Part shown: in pieces, positions 27,212-36,360 of the stretch | Position numbering within the stretch: position 1 is the first letter of the stretch | Layout of the letters: each line of letters opens with the position of its first letter | From: DATKIY01 sp963726755 | GTDB lineage: Bacteria; Actinomycetota; Actinomycetes; JAHEKZ01 | DNA: 64,000 nt | Direction of reading: 5' to 3' | NCBI GenBank assembly: GCA_963726755.1 | Contig: CAVSDB010000001.1 | Coordinates: forward strand, 1,302,001 to 1,366,000 | Position numbers and translations under genes: made by a program | The notes under the pieces: model-generated | Told to the model about the DNA's origin: nothing | The model's database searches: none | Seen by the model: the letters and a program-made list of their open reading frames with translations, nothing else

Positions 27212-28061
27212 GTGACAGTCGTGACAGGGTCAATTGAGGGGCAAGACAGCGAGTCCGAGCGTATGGTCCGGCGCACCGTCAGCCCCGACGAGGCACGGCG
27301 TGCGAGCCGTACGTGGTGGGACTCCGAGGCAGACGACTACCAGGCTGAACACGGCGCCTTCCTGGGTTCGGCCCGGTGGATCTGGGGACCAGAGGGACTC
27401 GACGAGGCGGACGTTGGTCTGTTGGGGGACGTGTCCGGGCTGCGCGTCCTCGAAGTGGGCTGCGGTGCGGCTGCTGGAGCTCGGTGGTTGAGGGCACAGG
27501 GGGCGGAAGCCGTTGGACTGGACCTCTCCATGCGGCAGTTGCAGCACAGTCAGCGACTGGATGCCGAAGTCGGGACGTCAATTCCCACGGTCTGCGCTGA
27601 CGTTGCCTCACTGCCGTTCGCTGACGAGTCCTTTGACGCTGCTGCCTCGGCTTACGGTGCGCTTCCCTTCACGGCTGAAACCCATGCAGTTATGGACGAA
27701 TTGGCTCGGGTGCTTCGTCCCGGTGCTCCTTTGGTGTTCTCGGTGACCCATCCGATCCGTTGGGCGTTCCCCGATGACCCGGGACCGGGCGGCCTCGTCG
27801 CCGAACGCTCGTACTTCGATCGACGCAGTTATGTGGAGCAGGACGAAGCCGGCGTCGCTACCTACGTCGAACACCATCGAACGATCGGCGACTGGGTTGA
27901 CGCCGTTGTTGGCGCAGGCTTCGTCGTCGACGCGTCTTGTTGAACCGGAATGGCCGGATTCGAACGTTGAAACTTGGGGTGCTTGGAGTCCGCTACGTGG
28001 TCGCGTTCTTCCTGGGACCGTCATCTTTTGTTGTTCTAAATCACAACCGAAAGCGCAGTGA
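27212..28061 (+). CDS. SAM-dependent methyltransferase, class I (apparent frameshift)
   Basis: This is a predicted methyltransferase with motif I VLEVGCGAAAGARWL, then GLDLSMRQL, the DVASLPFADESFDAAASAYG segment (motif II region) and VLRPGAPLVFSVTHP. One frame ends early after GDWVDAVVGAGFVVDASC, while the next frame continues RLVEPEWPDSNVETWGAWSPLRG...LPGTVIF, the usual ending of this subfamily. A single-base shift near 27930-27940 restores about 282 residues. The start could be the GTG at 27212 or the ATG at 27263. It is divergent from rpsA. The substrate is unknown. Confidence 0.78.
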
Positions 28062-28121
28062 CAACAAACCGAAATCACCCTGTGAACAACCTCCGGAGTG
28101 TCAGTCACTTCGAGTACGCTT

Positions 28122-28135
28122 AGAACATACGTTCG
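28122..28135 (+). promoter_or_regulatory. LexA SOS box upstream of the DUF222/HNH gene
   Basis: The 14-mer AGAACATACGTTCG contains the perfect GAAC-N4-GTTC core (28123-28134) and fits the Gram-positive/mycobacterial LexA consensus CGAACRNRYGTTYG at 13 of 14 positions. It ends 22 bases before the preferred ATG at 28158. The downstream gene is therefore predicted to be induced by DNA damage. Confidence 0.8.
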
Positions 28136-28157
28136 AAGCGATTATTCAGGGGGTGCC

Positions 28158-29456
28158 ATGTTTCAGCCGGAATCGCTACCCCCTGAACTCTTGCACCTTC
28201 TCGACGAGGCGAACGCTTTGGATACCGACCACCTCGCAGCCGCATCACCTGAAGAGCGCGCCGCCTGGCTTGTTGGACTCCGTCGCGTCATCGACCGATG
28301 CGAAGGTGAGTTTCTGCAGGTCCTCTCGGTGTTCGACAGCCATGGCGACGGCGATGTGCTTCACGCTGCTCGCAGCACCGCCTCGTGGCTCCGGGGTGCG
28401 TTGTCGATGGCTCCTGGGGATGCCGGCGAGCGAGTCCGACTCGCTCGGCGCGCGCACGACGATCTCAAAGCCACCGTTGAACTGCTCAACGACAACCGGA
28501 TCACCTTCGACCACGTCCGTGCGATAGGCGCCGCCGTTCGATCGTTACCGACCGAAGCCGTAGCAGCGGGCGTCGAAATCATGAATGAGCTCGCCACCCA
28601 TACCGAGCCCGCGACTGTGCGCGCCGTGGGTCGTCGACTTCGCGAAACGGTCGACCCGGACGGTGCGCTTGCCGCCGCAGACAAAGACTTCACCCGTCGC
28701 TGGGTCTGCCTCTCCCCCATGTTGGACGGCATGACCCACCTCGAGGGGCTGCTCGACGCAGAAGCCGCATCCGCCTTGAGCAACGCGTTGGCGCCCTTTC
28801 TCGTCCCCTGCGGTCCTGACGACGAACGAACGGCGGCTCAACGCCGAGCAGATGGCCTCACCGACCTCGCTCGGCTCGCCCTCGACCACCGGAAGATCGG
28901 GAATGTGGGCGGAAACCCACCACGGCTGCAGGTCGCCTGCGAGCTCAGCACGTTGTTGGGTGCAGAGGGTGCTCCGCCTGCGGAGTTGCCGGGCGGCGGG
29001 GCTGGTTCGGAAATACTTAGTCGGCCAAGTTTCGAGCGACTCAGTTGCGACGCGGTCGTAGCCCGAGTGCTGGTTGGTCCAGATTCGATACCCGTGGACT
29101 TCGGTCGCGATCACCGACTGTTCAGCCCCAGCCAACGAACTGCGCTGGCTTCACGCGATGCCGGGTGCCGGTTCCCGCAATGCCACTTCCCTCCGGCATT
29201 CACCGATGCGCACCACCTCACCTCGTGGGTGACGGGCGGCGAAACCAGCCTTTCCAACGGACTGTTGCTATGTCGGTACCACCACCGGAAGATTCACGAA
29301 GGCGGTTGGGAGATTCGCCCCGATGTTCAGCTTCGAGGCGCGAATGGATTACTCACCTTCTTCGGACCACAAGGGCAACGCCTCGAATCGGCAGCCGGTC
29401 GGGCGAAAGGTGCTGCAGAAAACTGGTGGTCCCTTTCCCGACAGCGAGCACCGTGA
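28158..29456 (+). CDS. DUF222 and HNH endonuclease domain protein (13E12-repeat family type)
   Basis: This is a member of the actinobacterial DUF222/HNH family, of which the mycobacterial 13E12 repeat proteins are examples. The 432-residue protein has an N-terminal helical DUF222 region (residues about 20-300) and a C-terminal HNH nuclease motif: CRFPQCHFPPAFTDAHHL, then LSNGLLLCRYHHRKIHEGG with the zinc-type Cys and His residues. ATG 28158 is chosen because GGGGGT precedes it; an upstream in-frame start at 28098 would place the SOS box inside the coding region. Such genes are often multi-copy; only one lies here. Cellular function is unknown, but damage induction is predicted. Confidence 0.85.
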   Translation: MFQPESLPPELLHLLDEANALDTDHLAAASPEERAAWLVGLRRVIDRCEGEFLQVLSVFDSHGDGDVLHAARSTASWLRGALSMAPGDAGERVRLARRAHDDLKATVELLNDNRITFDHVRAIGAAVRSLPTEAVAAGVEIMNELATHTEPATVRAVGRRLRETVDPDGALAAADKDFTRRWVCLSPMLDGMTHLEGLLDAEAASALSNALAPFLVPCGPDDERTAAQRRADGLTDLARLALDHRKIGNVGGNPPRLQVACELSTLLGAEGAPPAELPGGGAGSEILSRPSFERLSCDAVVARVLVGPDSIPVDFGRDHRLFSPSQRTALASRDAGCRFPQCHFPPAFTDAHHLTSWVTGGETSLSNGLLLCRYHHRKIHEGGWEIRPDVQLRGANGLLTFFGPQGQRLESAAGRAKGAAENWWSLSRQRAP

Positions 29457-29469
29457 ACGAACTGAGCGA

Positions 29470-32133
29470 CTAGTGCGCGGCGTCCTGCCAGGTTCGGCCG
29501 ACTCCGACTGACACATCGAGCGGCACGCTGAGCGGATACGCCTGTCCCATCTGCTCGCGCACGATGCGCTCGACGTCGTCGCGTTCGCCTGTCTTGACCT
29601 CGAGAACAAGTTCGTCGTGCACCTGCAGGATCAGTCTTGACCCGAGCTTGGCGGCAGCAAGTTCACGATCGACCCCAAGCATCGCGAGCTTGACGATGTC
29701 GGCAGCTGACCCCTGGATCGGAGCGTTCAGTGCCATACGTTCAGCCATCTCGCGACGCTGCCGGTTGTCGCTGGTCAGATCGGGCAGGTAGCGACGACGG
29801 CCGAGGACTGTTTCGGTGTACCCGGTCATGCGTGCTTCGGCGACGACCGAGGCCAGATAGTCGCGCACGCCACCGAACCGCTCGAAGTACTCGTCCATCA
29901 AAGCGCGTGCCTCTTCGGGCGGGATGTCGAGTTGCTGTGACAGACCGAATGCTGACAAGCCGTACGCCAGGCCGTACGACATCGCCTTGATTCGACTGCG
30001 CATCTCGCCGGTGACCTCTTCGGCTGGCACGCCGAACACTCGCGAGCCGACGGTGGTGTGCAAGTCCTCGCCACTACGGAACGCGTCGATCAGCCCTTCG
30101 TCTTTTGAGAGGTGCGCCATGATGCGCATCTCAACCTGGCTGTAGTCAGCGGTCATCAACTCGGCATAGCCCTCGCCGACGCAAAAACCCTCACGAATAC
30201 GCCGACCCTCTTCGGTTCGCACTGGGATGTTCTGCAGGTTGGGATCGGTCGACGACAGCCGTCCGGTGGCCGCGACGGTTTGCGTCAGCGTGGTGTGGAT
30301 CCGACCGTCATCAGCGATCGATCGCTGTAGTCCTTCGACCGTGACCAGCAACTTCGTGACATCGCGATGGCGGAGCAGGTGGGCGAGGAACGGGTGCTCG
30401 GTTTGCGCGTAGAGCCAAGTCAAGGCGTCGGCGTCGGTGGTGAATCCGGTCTTGGTGCGTTTGGTCTTCGGCATGTTGAGTTCTTCGAAAAGCACGACCT
30501 GCAGTTGCTTTGGCGAGCCGAGGTTCACCTCGTGGCCAATTTCGGCGTACGCCTGCTCAGCTGCGGTCTTTGCTTCGGCGGAGAACCACGCGTGCAGCTC
30601 GGCTAGATGCTCCTGGTCGACGCCGATGCCGGCTCGTTCCATCTCGACGAGCACTTGGGTGAGCGGTAGCTCGAGATCCTCAAGCAGGGTTTGGCCGCCG
30701 GTCTCGACAAGCTCTCCGTGCAATGCGCTCGATAGGTCGAGCGTGGCGCGCGCCTGCATACCCAACTCACGCGCACGCTCAACGTCGGAGTCGTCGCCGA
30801 GAGTCAGCTGCCCGTTGTCGGTGGACGCAGTGATGTCACGTTGCAACCAACGCATCGCCAAGTCGGTGAGGTCGTACGTGCGTTGGTCCGGTCGCAGCAG
30901 GTATCCCATGAGTGCGGTATCTCGCACGACACCGTCGACCGGAAGGTTGCAAGCAGAAAGCGCGAGCATCACGCCATTGGCGTCGTGCACCGCTTTGGGA
31001 ACGGCCGGGTCCGCCAACCAGGATCGCAATGCAGTTGCGTCTTTGTCAGCAAGTTGTGCGATGTCGATAGCGACGGTCTCGTCGGCTCCTGCGATTGCGA
31101 CTGCGTGAACGACACCGCTACCTCGGCCCCATGTTCCTTCGATGGCCAAACCGAAAAGGCTTTCTGGTTGTTTCGCCAACCAAGGCGCGATCTCGCTAGT
31201 AGTGAGCCAAGTAACTTCGACGTCGTCTGCTGGGGCGACGGCGTCCTCGGTGGATTCGATCGTTTCGGCCAGTCGCTCGCGCAGTACTCGGAACTGCAGT
31301 GCGTCGAAGATCTCGTGCACCGCCTCGCGATCCCAGTCCTGGCGTTCGAGTTCGGTCGGACCGACCTCTAGCGGGACGTCACGAATGAGTTCGGTGAGTT
31401 GTCGGTTGGTCATCACTTGACCGAGGTTGTCGCGAAGCGCATCCCCGACCTTGCCCTTGACGGTGTCGGCCTGATCGATCAATTGTGCGAACGAGCCGAA
31501 TTCTCGGATCCACTTAGTCGCGGTTTTCTCACCGACACCAGGGATGCCTGGGAGGTTGTCGCTGGGATCGCCACGCAGGGCTGCAAAGTCCGGGTACTGC
31601 GCGGGGGTCAGTCCGTACTTCTCTTCGATGGCCGACGGCGTCATCCGGGCGAGGTCTGAAACGCCCTTGCGTGGGTAGAGAACGGTGACATGGTCGTTGA
31701 CGAGTTGGAAGGCGTCGCGGTCGCCGGTAATGACGGCAACGTCCATGCCCTCGGCCTCGGCTCGGGTCGCAAGGGTCGCGATCAGGTCGTCTGCTTCGTA
31801 GCCGTCCTTGCTGATCGAGACGACGCGTAGGGCCCGAAGCACATCCTCGATCAGACTTACCTGACCCTTGAACGCATCAGGCGAAGTGCTGCGATTGGCC
31901 TTGTACTCCGGAAACTGCTCGGTGCGAAAGGTCTTTCTGGAAACGTCGAAAGCGACCGCGAGGTGCGTCGGCTCCTCGTCCCGGAGCGCGTTGATCAGCA
32001 TCGAGGTGAACCCGTAGACCGCGTTCGTGGGCTGACCTGTCGAGGTCGAGAAATTCTCGACCGGCAGTGCGTAGAAGGCCCGATACGCCAGCGAATGGCC
32101 GTCGAGCAGAAGCAGTTTCGGCCTGGTGGTCAC
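29470..32133 (-). CDS. polA: DNA polymerase I
   Basis: DNA polymerase I fills gaps in repair and Okazaki-fragment processing. The 887-residue protein has an N-terminal 5' nuclease domain (LLLDGHSLAYRAFYAL, YEADDLIATLA, ITGDRDAFQLV, LRGDPSDNLPGIPGVGEKTA). A 3'-5' exonuclease-like middle region follows, and then a complete polymerase A domain (MTADYSQVEMRIMAHLS, RIKAMSYGLAYGLSAFGLSQ, ILQVHDELVLEV). The middle region reads FGLAIEGT where an active exonuclease would have a D-x-E motif, so proofreading is probably absent, as in mycobacterial PolA. It is convergent with the DUF222/HNH gene, 13 bases apart. Confidence 0.97.
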   Translation of the reverse strand: MTTRPKLLLLDGHSLAYRAFYALPVENFSTSTGQPTNAVYGFTSMLINALRDEEPTHLAVAFDVSRKTFRTEQFPEYKANRSTSPDAFKGQVSLIEDVLRALRVVSISKDGYEADDLIATLATRAEAEGMDVAVITGDRDAFQLVNDHVTVLYPRKGVSDLARMTPSAIEEKYGLTPAQYPDFAALRGDPSDNLPGIPGVGEKTATKWIREFGSFAQLIDQADTVKGKVGDALRDNLGQVMTNRQLTELIRDVPLEVGPTELERQDWDREAVHEIFDALQFRVLRERLAETIESTEDAVAPADDVEVTWLTTSEIAPWLAKQPESLFGLAIEGTWGRGSGVVHAVAIAGADETVAIDIAQLADKDATALRSWLADPAVPKAVHDANGVMLALSACNLPVDGVVRDTALMGYLLRPDQRTYDLTDLAMRWLQRDITASTDNGQLTLGDDSDVERARELGMQARATLDLSSALHGELVETGGQTLLEDLELPLTQVLVEMERAGIGVDQEHLAELHAWFSAEAKTAAEQAYAEIGHEVNLGSPKQLQVVLFEELNMPKTKRTKTGFTTDADALTWLYAQTEHPFLAHLLRHRDVTKLLVTVEGLQRSIADDGRIHTTLTQTVAATGRLSSTDPNLQNIPVRTEEGRRIREGFCVGEGYAELMTADYSQVEMRIMAHLSKDEGLIDAFRSGEDLHTTVGSRVFGVPAEEVTGEMRSRIKAMSYGLAYGLSAFGLSQQLDIPPEEARALMDEYFERFGGVRDYLASVVAEARMTGYTETVLGRRRYLPDLTSDNRQRREMAERMALNAPIQGSAADIVKLAMLGVDRELAAAKLGSRLILQVHDELVLEVKTGERDDVERIVREQMGQAYPLSVPLDVSVGVGRTWQDAAH

Positions 32134-32178
32134 GTGGCGATCGTAGAGCGCAGGTCTGACGGCTCCTAGGCTGCACTC

Positions 32179-32586
32179 GTGACTGATTTCTTAGCGTCGA
32201 TTCCGATCCCGCCGTTGCACACCAGGCTTGGCATCATCGTCACGGAGGCGTCTGCGAGCCGAGTGGTCGGGACGATGCCGGTCGACGGCAATGAACAGCC
32301 CTATGGCGCGTTACATGGTGGGGCGTCTGTCGCACTTGCCGAGGGGCTGGGCTCGATCGGTACCGCCATCCACGCCGGACCAGACGCTGTCGTCGCCGGA
32401 GTTGACGTCAACGCCACCCATCACCGCGCTGCCCGTTCGGGGCTCGTGACCGGGACAGCGACGCCGCTACACCTTGGACGGTCATTGGCGACGTGGGCGG
32501 TCGACATCGTCGACGAGTCCGGCGCTCGGGTCTGTACGGCGCGAATCACCTGTGCGATACGCCCGCGGCCAGACTCTGCCAGCTAA
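32179..32586 (+). CDS. Hotdog-fold thioesterase (PaaI/YdiI-like)
   Basis: This is a predicted acyl-CoA thioesterase of 135 residues with one hotdog domain. The motif YGALHGGASVALAEGLGSIG (about residues 41-60) contains the conserved GxxHGG(A/S)..LAE active-site pattern of the PaaI/YdiI group. NATHHRAARSGLVTGTATPLHLGRS is the second conserved strand region. The start is a GTG. The gene is divergent from polA and its stop overlaps the stop of a convergent GNAT gene. The physiological substrate cannot be told; menaquinone-pathway and general acyl-CoA roles are both known for relatives. Confidence 0.88.
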   Translation: MTDFLASIPIPPLHTRLGIIVTEASASRVVGTMPVDGNEQPYGALHGGASVALAEGLGSIGTAIHAGPDAVVAGVDVNATHHRAARSGLVTGTATPLHLGRSLATWAVDIVDESGARVCTARITCAIRPRPDSAS

Positions 32587-33134
32587 CTCTCAAGCGTTCG
32601 ACGACGTCGGCGCGTCAACATAGCTCGACTCTTCGGATCCCCGACCAATCGCCGCTGCAGGGTCGCGGTGGGGATCGCACGTCGCACTACCAGGGGACTA
32701 AATCCAAGTCTGGCGAAATACCGATTGGTGTCACGCGATCCGGGGAACACGCCCACAGTGACGTAGTCAGCCGAGATCTCGGTCGCGAACTCCAGCGCGG
32801 CATCGACGATCGCCCGGCCGATGCCGCGACGACGACTGTCTTGACGTACGTGCATGTACGAGATCTGCACGGACTCGACGTCACTGATCGGCGTAATAGG
32901 TAACCGCGATAACACGCCAAGTCCGAGCACTTCGTCGTCCACCTCAGCCAGCACCACTCGGTGATTCGGGTCGTGGGCCAGTTCGGCGATTCGCTTCCCG
33001 ATCGCATCTTGAGAGGCTGGCGGACCGAAGGGTCCAAGACGCTGCCCGGTTTCGCGGAGTTCGTCCCAGAGGTCGACGATGGAGGTCAAGTCAGCTTCGG
33101 TTGCAGCCCTCGTACGAACGCTGACAGCCGACAC
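32583..33134 (-). CDS. GNAT-family N-acetyltransferase
   Basis: This is a predicted acetyltransferase of 183 residues. Motif A reads VQISYMHVRQDSRRRGIGRAIVDAAL (about residues 88-113), with the RRRGIG acetyl-CoA loop. Motif B is VGVFPGSRDTNRYFARLGFSPL. The C-terminus is Arg-rich. The stop codon (TAG on this strand) overlaps the hotdog gene stop (TAA on the other), a very tight convergent junction with no room for a separate terminator. The acceptor is unknown. Confidence 0.86.
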   Translation of the reverse strand: MSAVSVRTRAATEADLTSIVDLWDELRETGQRLGPFGPPASQDAIGKRIAELAHDPNHRVVLAEVDDEVLGLGVLSRLPITPISDVESVQISYMHVRQDSRRRGIGRAIVDAALEFATEISADYVTVGVFPGSRDTNRYFARLGFSPLVVRRAIPTATLQRRLVGDPKSRAMLTRRRRRTLES

Positions 33135-33238
33135 TCACGCCTCCCTCAGATTTGACGCGGACTACTCCGCTGCCTCGCACTACTACGCTCCCCCATGGCG
33201 CAGGCCACCCTACGCCTCGGGTCGAATCAGGAGGCCAT

Positions 33239-33988
33239 GTGATCCCCGGTGTCGGGACGCTCGTCAACGTCGTGGCTGTCGTCATTGGCGGCAGCCTCGG
33301 GGTACTGGTGGGTGACCGGTTGCCCGCACGAGTTCGAGACGTCGTAACCGATGGATTGGGCTTGGTCGTGCTGGTCATCGCCGGGCTGAACGCAGCAGCG
33401 ATCGCCCAGCCGATGCTGACCGACGATCTCGGACGCGGTCGACCTCTGCTGATCGTGCTGGCAGCAGTAGTTCTCGGCGGAATTCTCGGGTCCCTGATCC
33501 GCATCGAGCAACGGTTGGAGGGCCTCGGCGCACTCCTTCAACGACACTGGCCAGGTCACCACAACGACAGCTCGGAGCGGCTTCGTTTCGTGGAGGGTTT
33601 CGTTACCGCCTCACTGGTGTTTTGCGTAGGGCCGCTCACGATTCTCGGTGCCCTGCAAGACGGTTTGGGCGACGGGATTGAACTTCTTGCCCTGAAGTCA
33701 GTGCTCGACTGCTTCGCCGCGCTGGCCTTCGCCGCCGCGCTGGGATGGGGGGTGGTCGCGTCGTCGGTGACGGTGCTCGTTGTTCAAGGAACGCTCACCA
33801 TCGTGGGCATCATCTCCGGTGAGTTTCTGTCTGACGCCGCGATCGCCGTCACGACGGCGACAGGAGGAGTCCTGCTGATCGGCGTAGCGCTACGTCTGCT
33901 CCGAATCCGGTCGGTCCCGGTAGGCGACTTACTGCCCGCTCTGCTCCTGGCGCCACTGTTCGCCTCAATCGTTGCCGCGATGAGATAA
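33239..33988 (+). CDS. DUF554 family membrane protein (YdfK/YqgA-like)
   Basis: This is a polytopic membrane protein of the DUF554 family, whose function is unknown although it is often described as a transporter. The 249-residue protein starts MIPGVGTLVNVVAVVIGGSLG, the usual family N-terminus. It has about seven hydrophobic segments, the conserved FVEGFVTASLVFCVGPLTILG, and GIELLALKSVLDCFAALAFA. The GTG at 33239 is chosen because AGGAGG lies four bases upstream; the frame stays open 29 codons further up but without family similarity. It is divergent from the GNAT gene. Confidence 0.88.
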   Translation: MIPGVGTLVNVVAVVIGGSLGVLVGDRLPARVRDVVTDGLGLVVLVIAGLNAAAIAQPMLTDDLGRGRPLLIVLAAVVLGGILGSLIRIEQRLEGLGALLQRHWPGHHNDSSERLRFVEGFVTASLVFCVGPLTILGALQDGLGDGIELLALKSVLDCFAALAFAAALGWGVVASSVTVLVVQGTLTIVGIISGEFLSDAAIAVTTATGGVLLIGVALRLLRIRSVPVGDLLPALLLAPLFASIVAAMR

Positions 33989-34099
33989 ACCTCCCGAACC
34001 GCCCGGGATGTGACTATGCTCCGGCCGAAGGTGATGCCACGGTGAACCTCACGTGATCCATGGCTACGACTGCCCCACGGTGACGAGGAGGCCAGCACG

Positions 34100-35363
34100 G
34101 TGCTGAAGCGTAAAGCGGCCGGACTTCTGGGCCTTCTGGTTGGCATCGCCGCCCTTGGCGTCTTAGGAGCCGGCCCCGCCCTCGCTGACAACGAATCGGT
34201 GAACGGCACGCTGCTTACGAACGACCGTCAACCGGTCGCAGACGTCACGATCACCGCTTCTGACGACCAGGGATTCTCCAAGTCGACCACCACCGAGGCC
34301 GACGGTAAATGGGAAATCAAGTTGCCTGGTCCCGGTTCGTACAGCGTCGAACTTGACGAATCAACGTTGCCCCAGGGCACGGCGACTCCCGGTCACGAAT
34401 CCGGTAAAGACCGACGTGGCCTTTGGCGCAGGCAAGCCGGTGCTCTTCGTCCTCGGGGCAAGGGCCTTCACCACGACCAGCGAGTGGAAGAAGATCGCTC
34501 AACTGTCGATCGATGGACTCCGCGTCGGCCTGTTGATTGCGTTGGCGGCCGTCGGGCTCTCGATGATTTACGGCACCACCGGACTGACGAACTTCGCGCA
34601 CGGTGAGTTGATCACGTTCGGTGCACTCATCGCCTACACCCTCAACGTCTCAGTCGGACTCCCCCTTTGGCTGGCTGGCATTCTGGCCACCGTGGCCAGC
34701 GGGCTGTTCGGCCTGTTCCAGGACCGATTGCTGTGGTTCCCGCTGCGAAAACGCGGGACTGGCTTGGTCGCGATGATGATTGTGTCGATCGGTCTTGCGC
34801 TGGTGCTGCGCAACATCTACTTGATCTTCTACGGCGGCGGTCCACTGCCATACAACGAGTACCAGGCACAGGCCGGACTGCACATCGGCCCGATCACGGT
34901 GACACCCGCGAGCCTGATCACCATGGGTCTGGCAATCATCGTCTTGGCTGCCTCGGCCTACGCGCTACTGCGTACTCGGCTCGGTAAGGCCACGCGAGCG
35001 GTGTCCGACAACCCTGCGCTCGCTGCCACGGCCGGTATCGATGTCGAGCGAGTGATCCTCGTCGTTTGGACCGTTGGAGCCGCCCTCGCCGGTCTGGCTG
35101 GCGTGCTCATCGGCGTGACTCAACAACCTCAATTCAACCTCGGTCAGATCTACCTCCTGCTGGTGTTCGCCGCGGTGACCCTGGGCGGACTCGGTACCGC
35201 GTTGGGTGCTGTTATTGGCTCGGTACTGATCGGGCTGCTGCTGTCGCTCTCAACGTTGGTGATCCCGTCTGAGCTGCAAGTGGTCGGCGCGCTTGTGGTG
35301 TTGATCGTGATGCTGATGGTCAGACCTTCTGGACTACTCGGCAGACGCGGAAGGGTCGGGTGA
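34100..35363 (+). CDS. livH: Branched-chain amino acid ABC transporter permease LivH with N-terminal extracytoplasmic domain (apparent frameshift)
   Basis: This is one of the two permeases of a HAAT-type importer. The C-terminal about 290 residues are LivH: LSMIYGTTGLTNFAHGELI, AVSDNPALAATAGIDVERV and LGGLGTALGAVIGSVLIG. The N-terminus carries a signal peptide (GLLVGIAALGVLGAGPALA). About 75 residues then resemble a carboxypeptidase-regulatory/Ig-like fold (SVNGTLLTNDRQPVADVTITA...TEADGKWEIKLPGPGSYSVEL). The two parts join only if one C is removed from CCC at 34388-34390, giving TATPVTNPVKTD. The GTG start at 34100 follows GAGGAGG. Similar N-terminal extensions are found in other actinobacterial LivH proteins. 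Confidence 0.86.
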
Positions 35364-35370
35364 GGCAGTC

Positions 35371-36360
35371 ATGGATTGGGGACTGATCTTCTCCGGCTCG
35401 ATCATCGCGGCTATTGGACTTTTCTCGATCGTCTACTGCCTGGCCGCGATCGGAATCAACGTCCAGTTCGGCTACACCGGACTGCTCAACTTCGGGCAGG
35501 CAGCCTTCTTGGCGGTCGCCGCATACGGCATGGCGGTAACGATTACCAAGTTCGACCTGCCGTTCTGGGTCGGAATCATCGTGGGGCTGGTAGCCACGGC
35601 GATCGTCGCGTTACTGCTCGGTCTGCCGACCCTGCGACTTCGCGCCGACTATCTGGCAATCGTCACGATCGCGGCAGCCGAGATCATCCGCCTGATCTTC
35701 CGTTCGGTGACCCTCAAGGACACCTTCGGCAGCACGGACGGAATCCAGCAGTTCAGCGCTGGCTTCTTCTCGATGAGCCCGTTCGACCAAAACGCGAAGT
35801 ACGGGTTCTGGCGCGTGCAGTTCAACGGGAACGAGATTTGGGTGTTGTTGGTCGGCTGGTCACTGGTCGCCGTCTTCACCATTATGACCTTCTTGCTCAT
35901 GCGCAGCCCGTGGGGACGAATCCTTAAGGCAATCCGCGAAGACGAGGACGCTGTTCGATCCCTGGGTAAGAACGTCTACTGGTACAAGATGCAAAGCCTG
36001 CTGCTGGGTGGTCTGGTGGGAGCCTTCGGCGGTTTCCTCTACGGGCTTGGGCAGGCAGCGATCCAGCCAGACAACTTCACGACCAACCTGACGTTCTTCG
36101 CGTACACCATTTTGATTCTGGGTGGTGCAGCGCGGATCTTCGGCCCGATCTTGGGATCGATCATCTTCTGGTTCTTGATCCAGTTCAGCGACCTTGCCTT
36201 GGGCCAGGCCATCGCATCTGGTCACATCACCTTTATGACTGACGAACAAGCAGGCGCAGTGCGGTTCATCATCGCGGGCGTCGCGCTGATGTTGCTCATG
36301 GTGTTCCGACCGCAGGGAATCCTCGGAGATCGAAAGGAGATTGCCCTCGATGCCCGATGA
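35371..36360 (+). CDS. livM: Branched-chain amino acid ABC transporter permease LivM
   Basis: LivM is the second integral-membrane permease of the importer. The 329-residue protein has about nine to ten hydrophobic segments and the family motifs NVQFGYTGLLNFGQAAFLAVAAYG (about residues 30-53), LPTLRLRADYLAIVTIAAAEIIRL, and the cytoplasmic coupling-loop sequence GRILKAIREDEDAVRSLG. It begins 7 bases after livH and its stop overlaps the start region of livG, so the four liv genes form one operon. The substrate range (Leu/Ile/Val, other amino acids or amides) is not readable from the permeases. Confidence 0.94.
   Translation: MDWGLIFSGSIIAAIGLFSIVYCLAAIGINVQFGYTGLLNFGQAAFLAVAAYGMAVTITKFDLPFWVGIIVGLVATAIVALLLGLPTLRLRADYLAIVTIAAAEIIRLIFRSVTLKDTFGSTDGIQQFSAGFFSMSPFDQNAKYGFWRVQFNGNEIWVLLVGWSLVAVFTIMTFLLMRSPWGRILKAIREDEDAVRSLGKNVYWYKMQSLLLGGLVGAFGGFLYGLGQAAIQPDNFTTNLTFFAYTILILGGAARIFGPILGSIIFWFLIQFSDLALGQAIASGHITFMTDEQAGAVRFIIAGVALMLLMVFRPQGILGDRKEIALDAR

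Noticed and set aside
28098..28157. An earlier start for the DUF222/HNH gene at 28098
   Set aside because: It would place the SOS box inside the coding sequence and has no ribosome site, whereas ATG 28158 follows a G-rich site.
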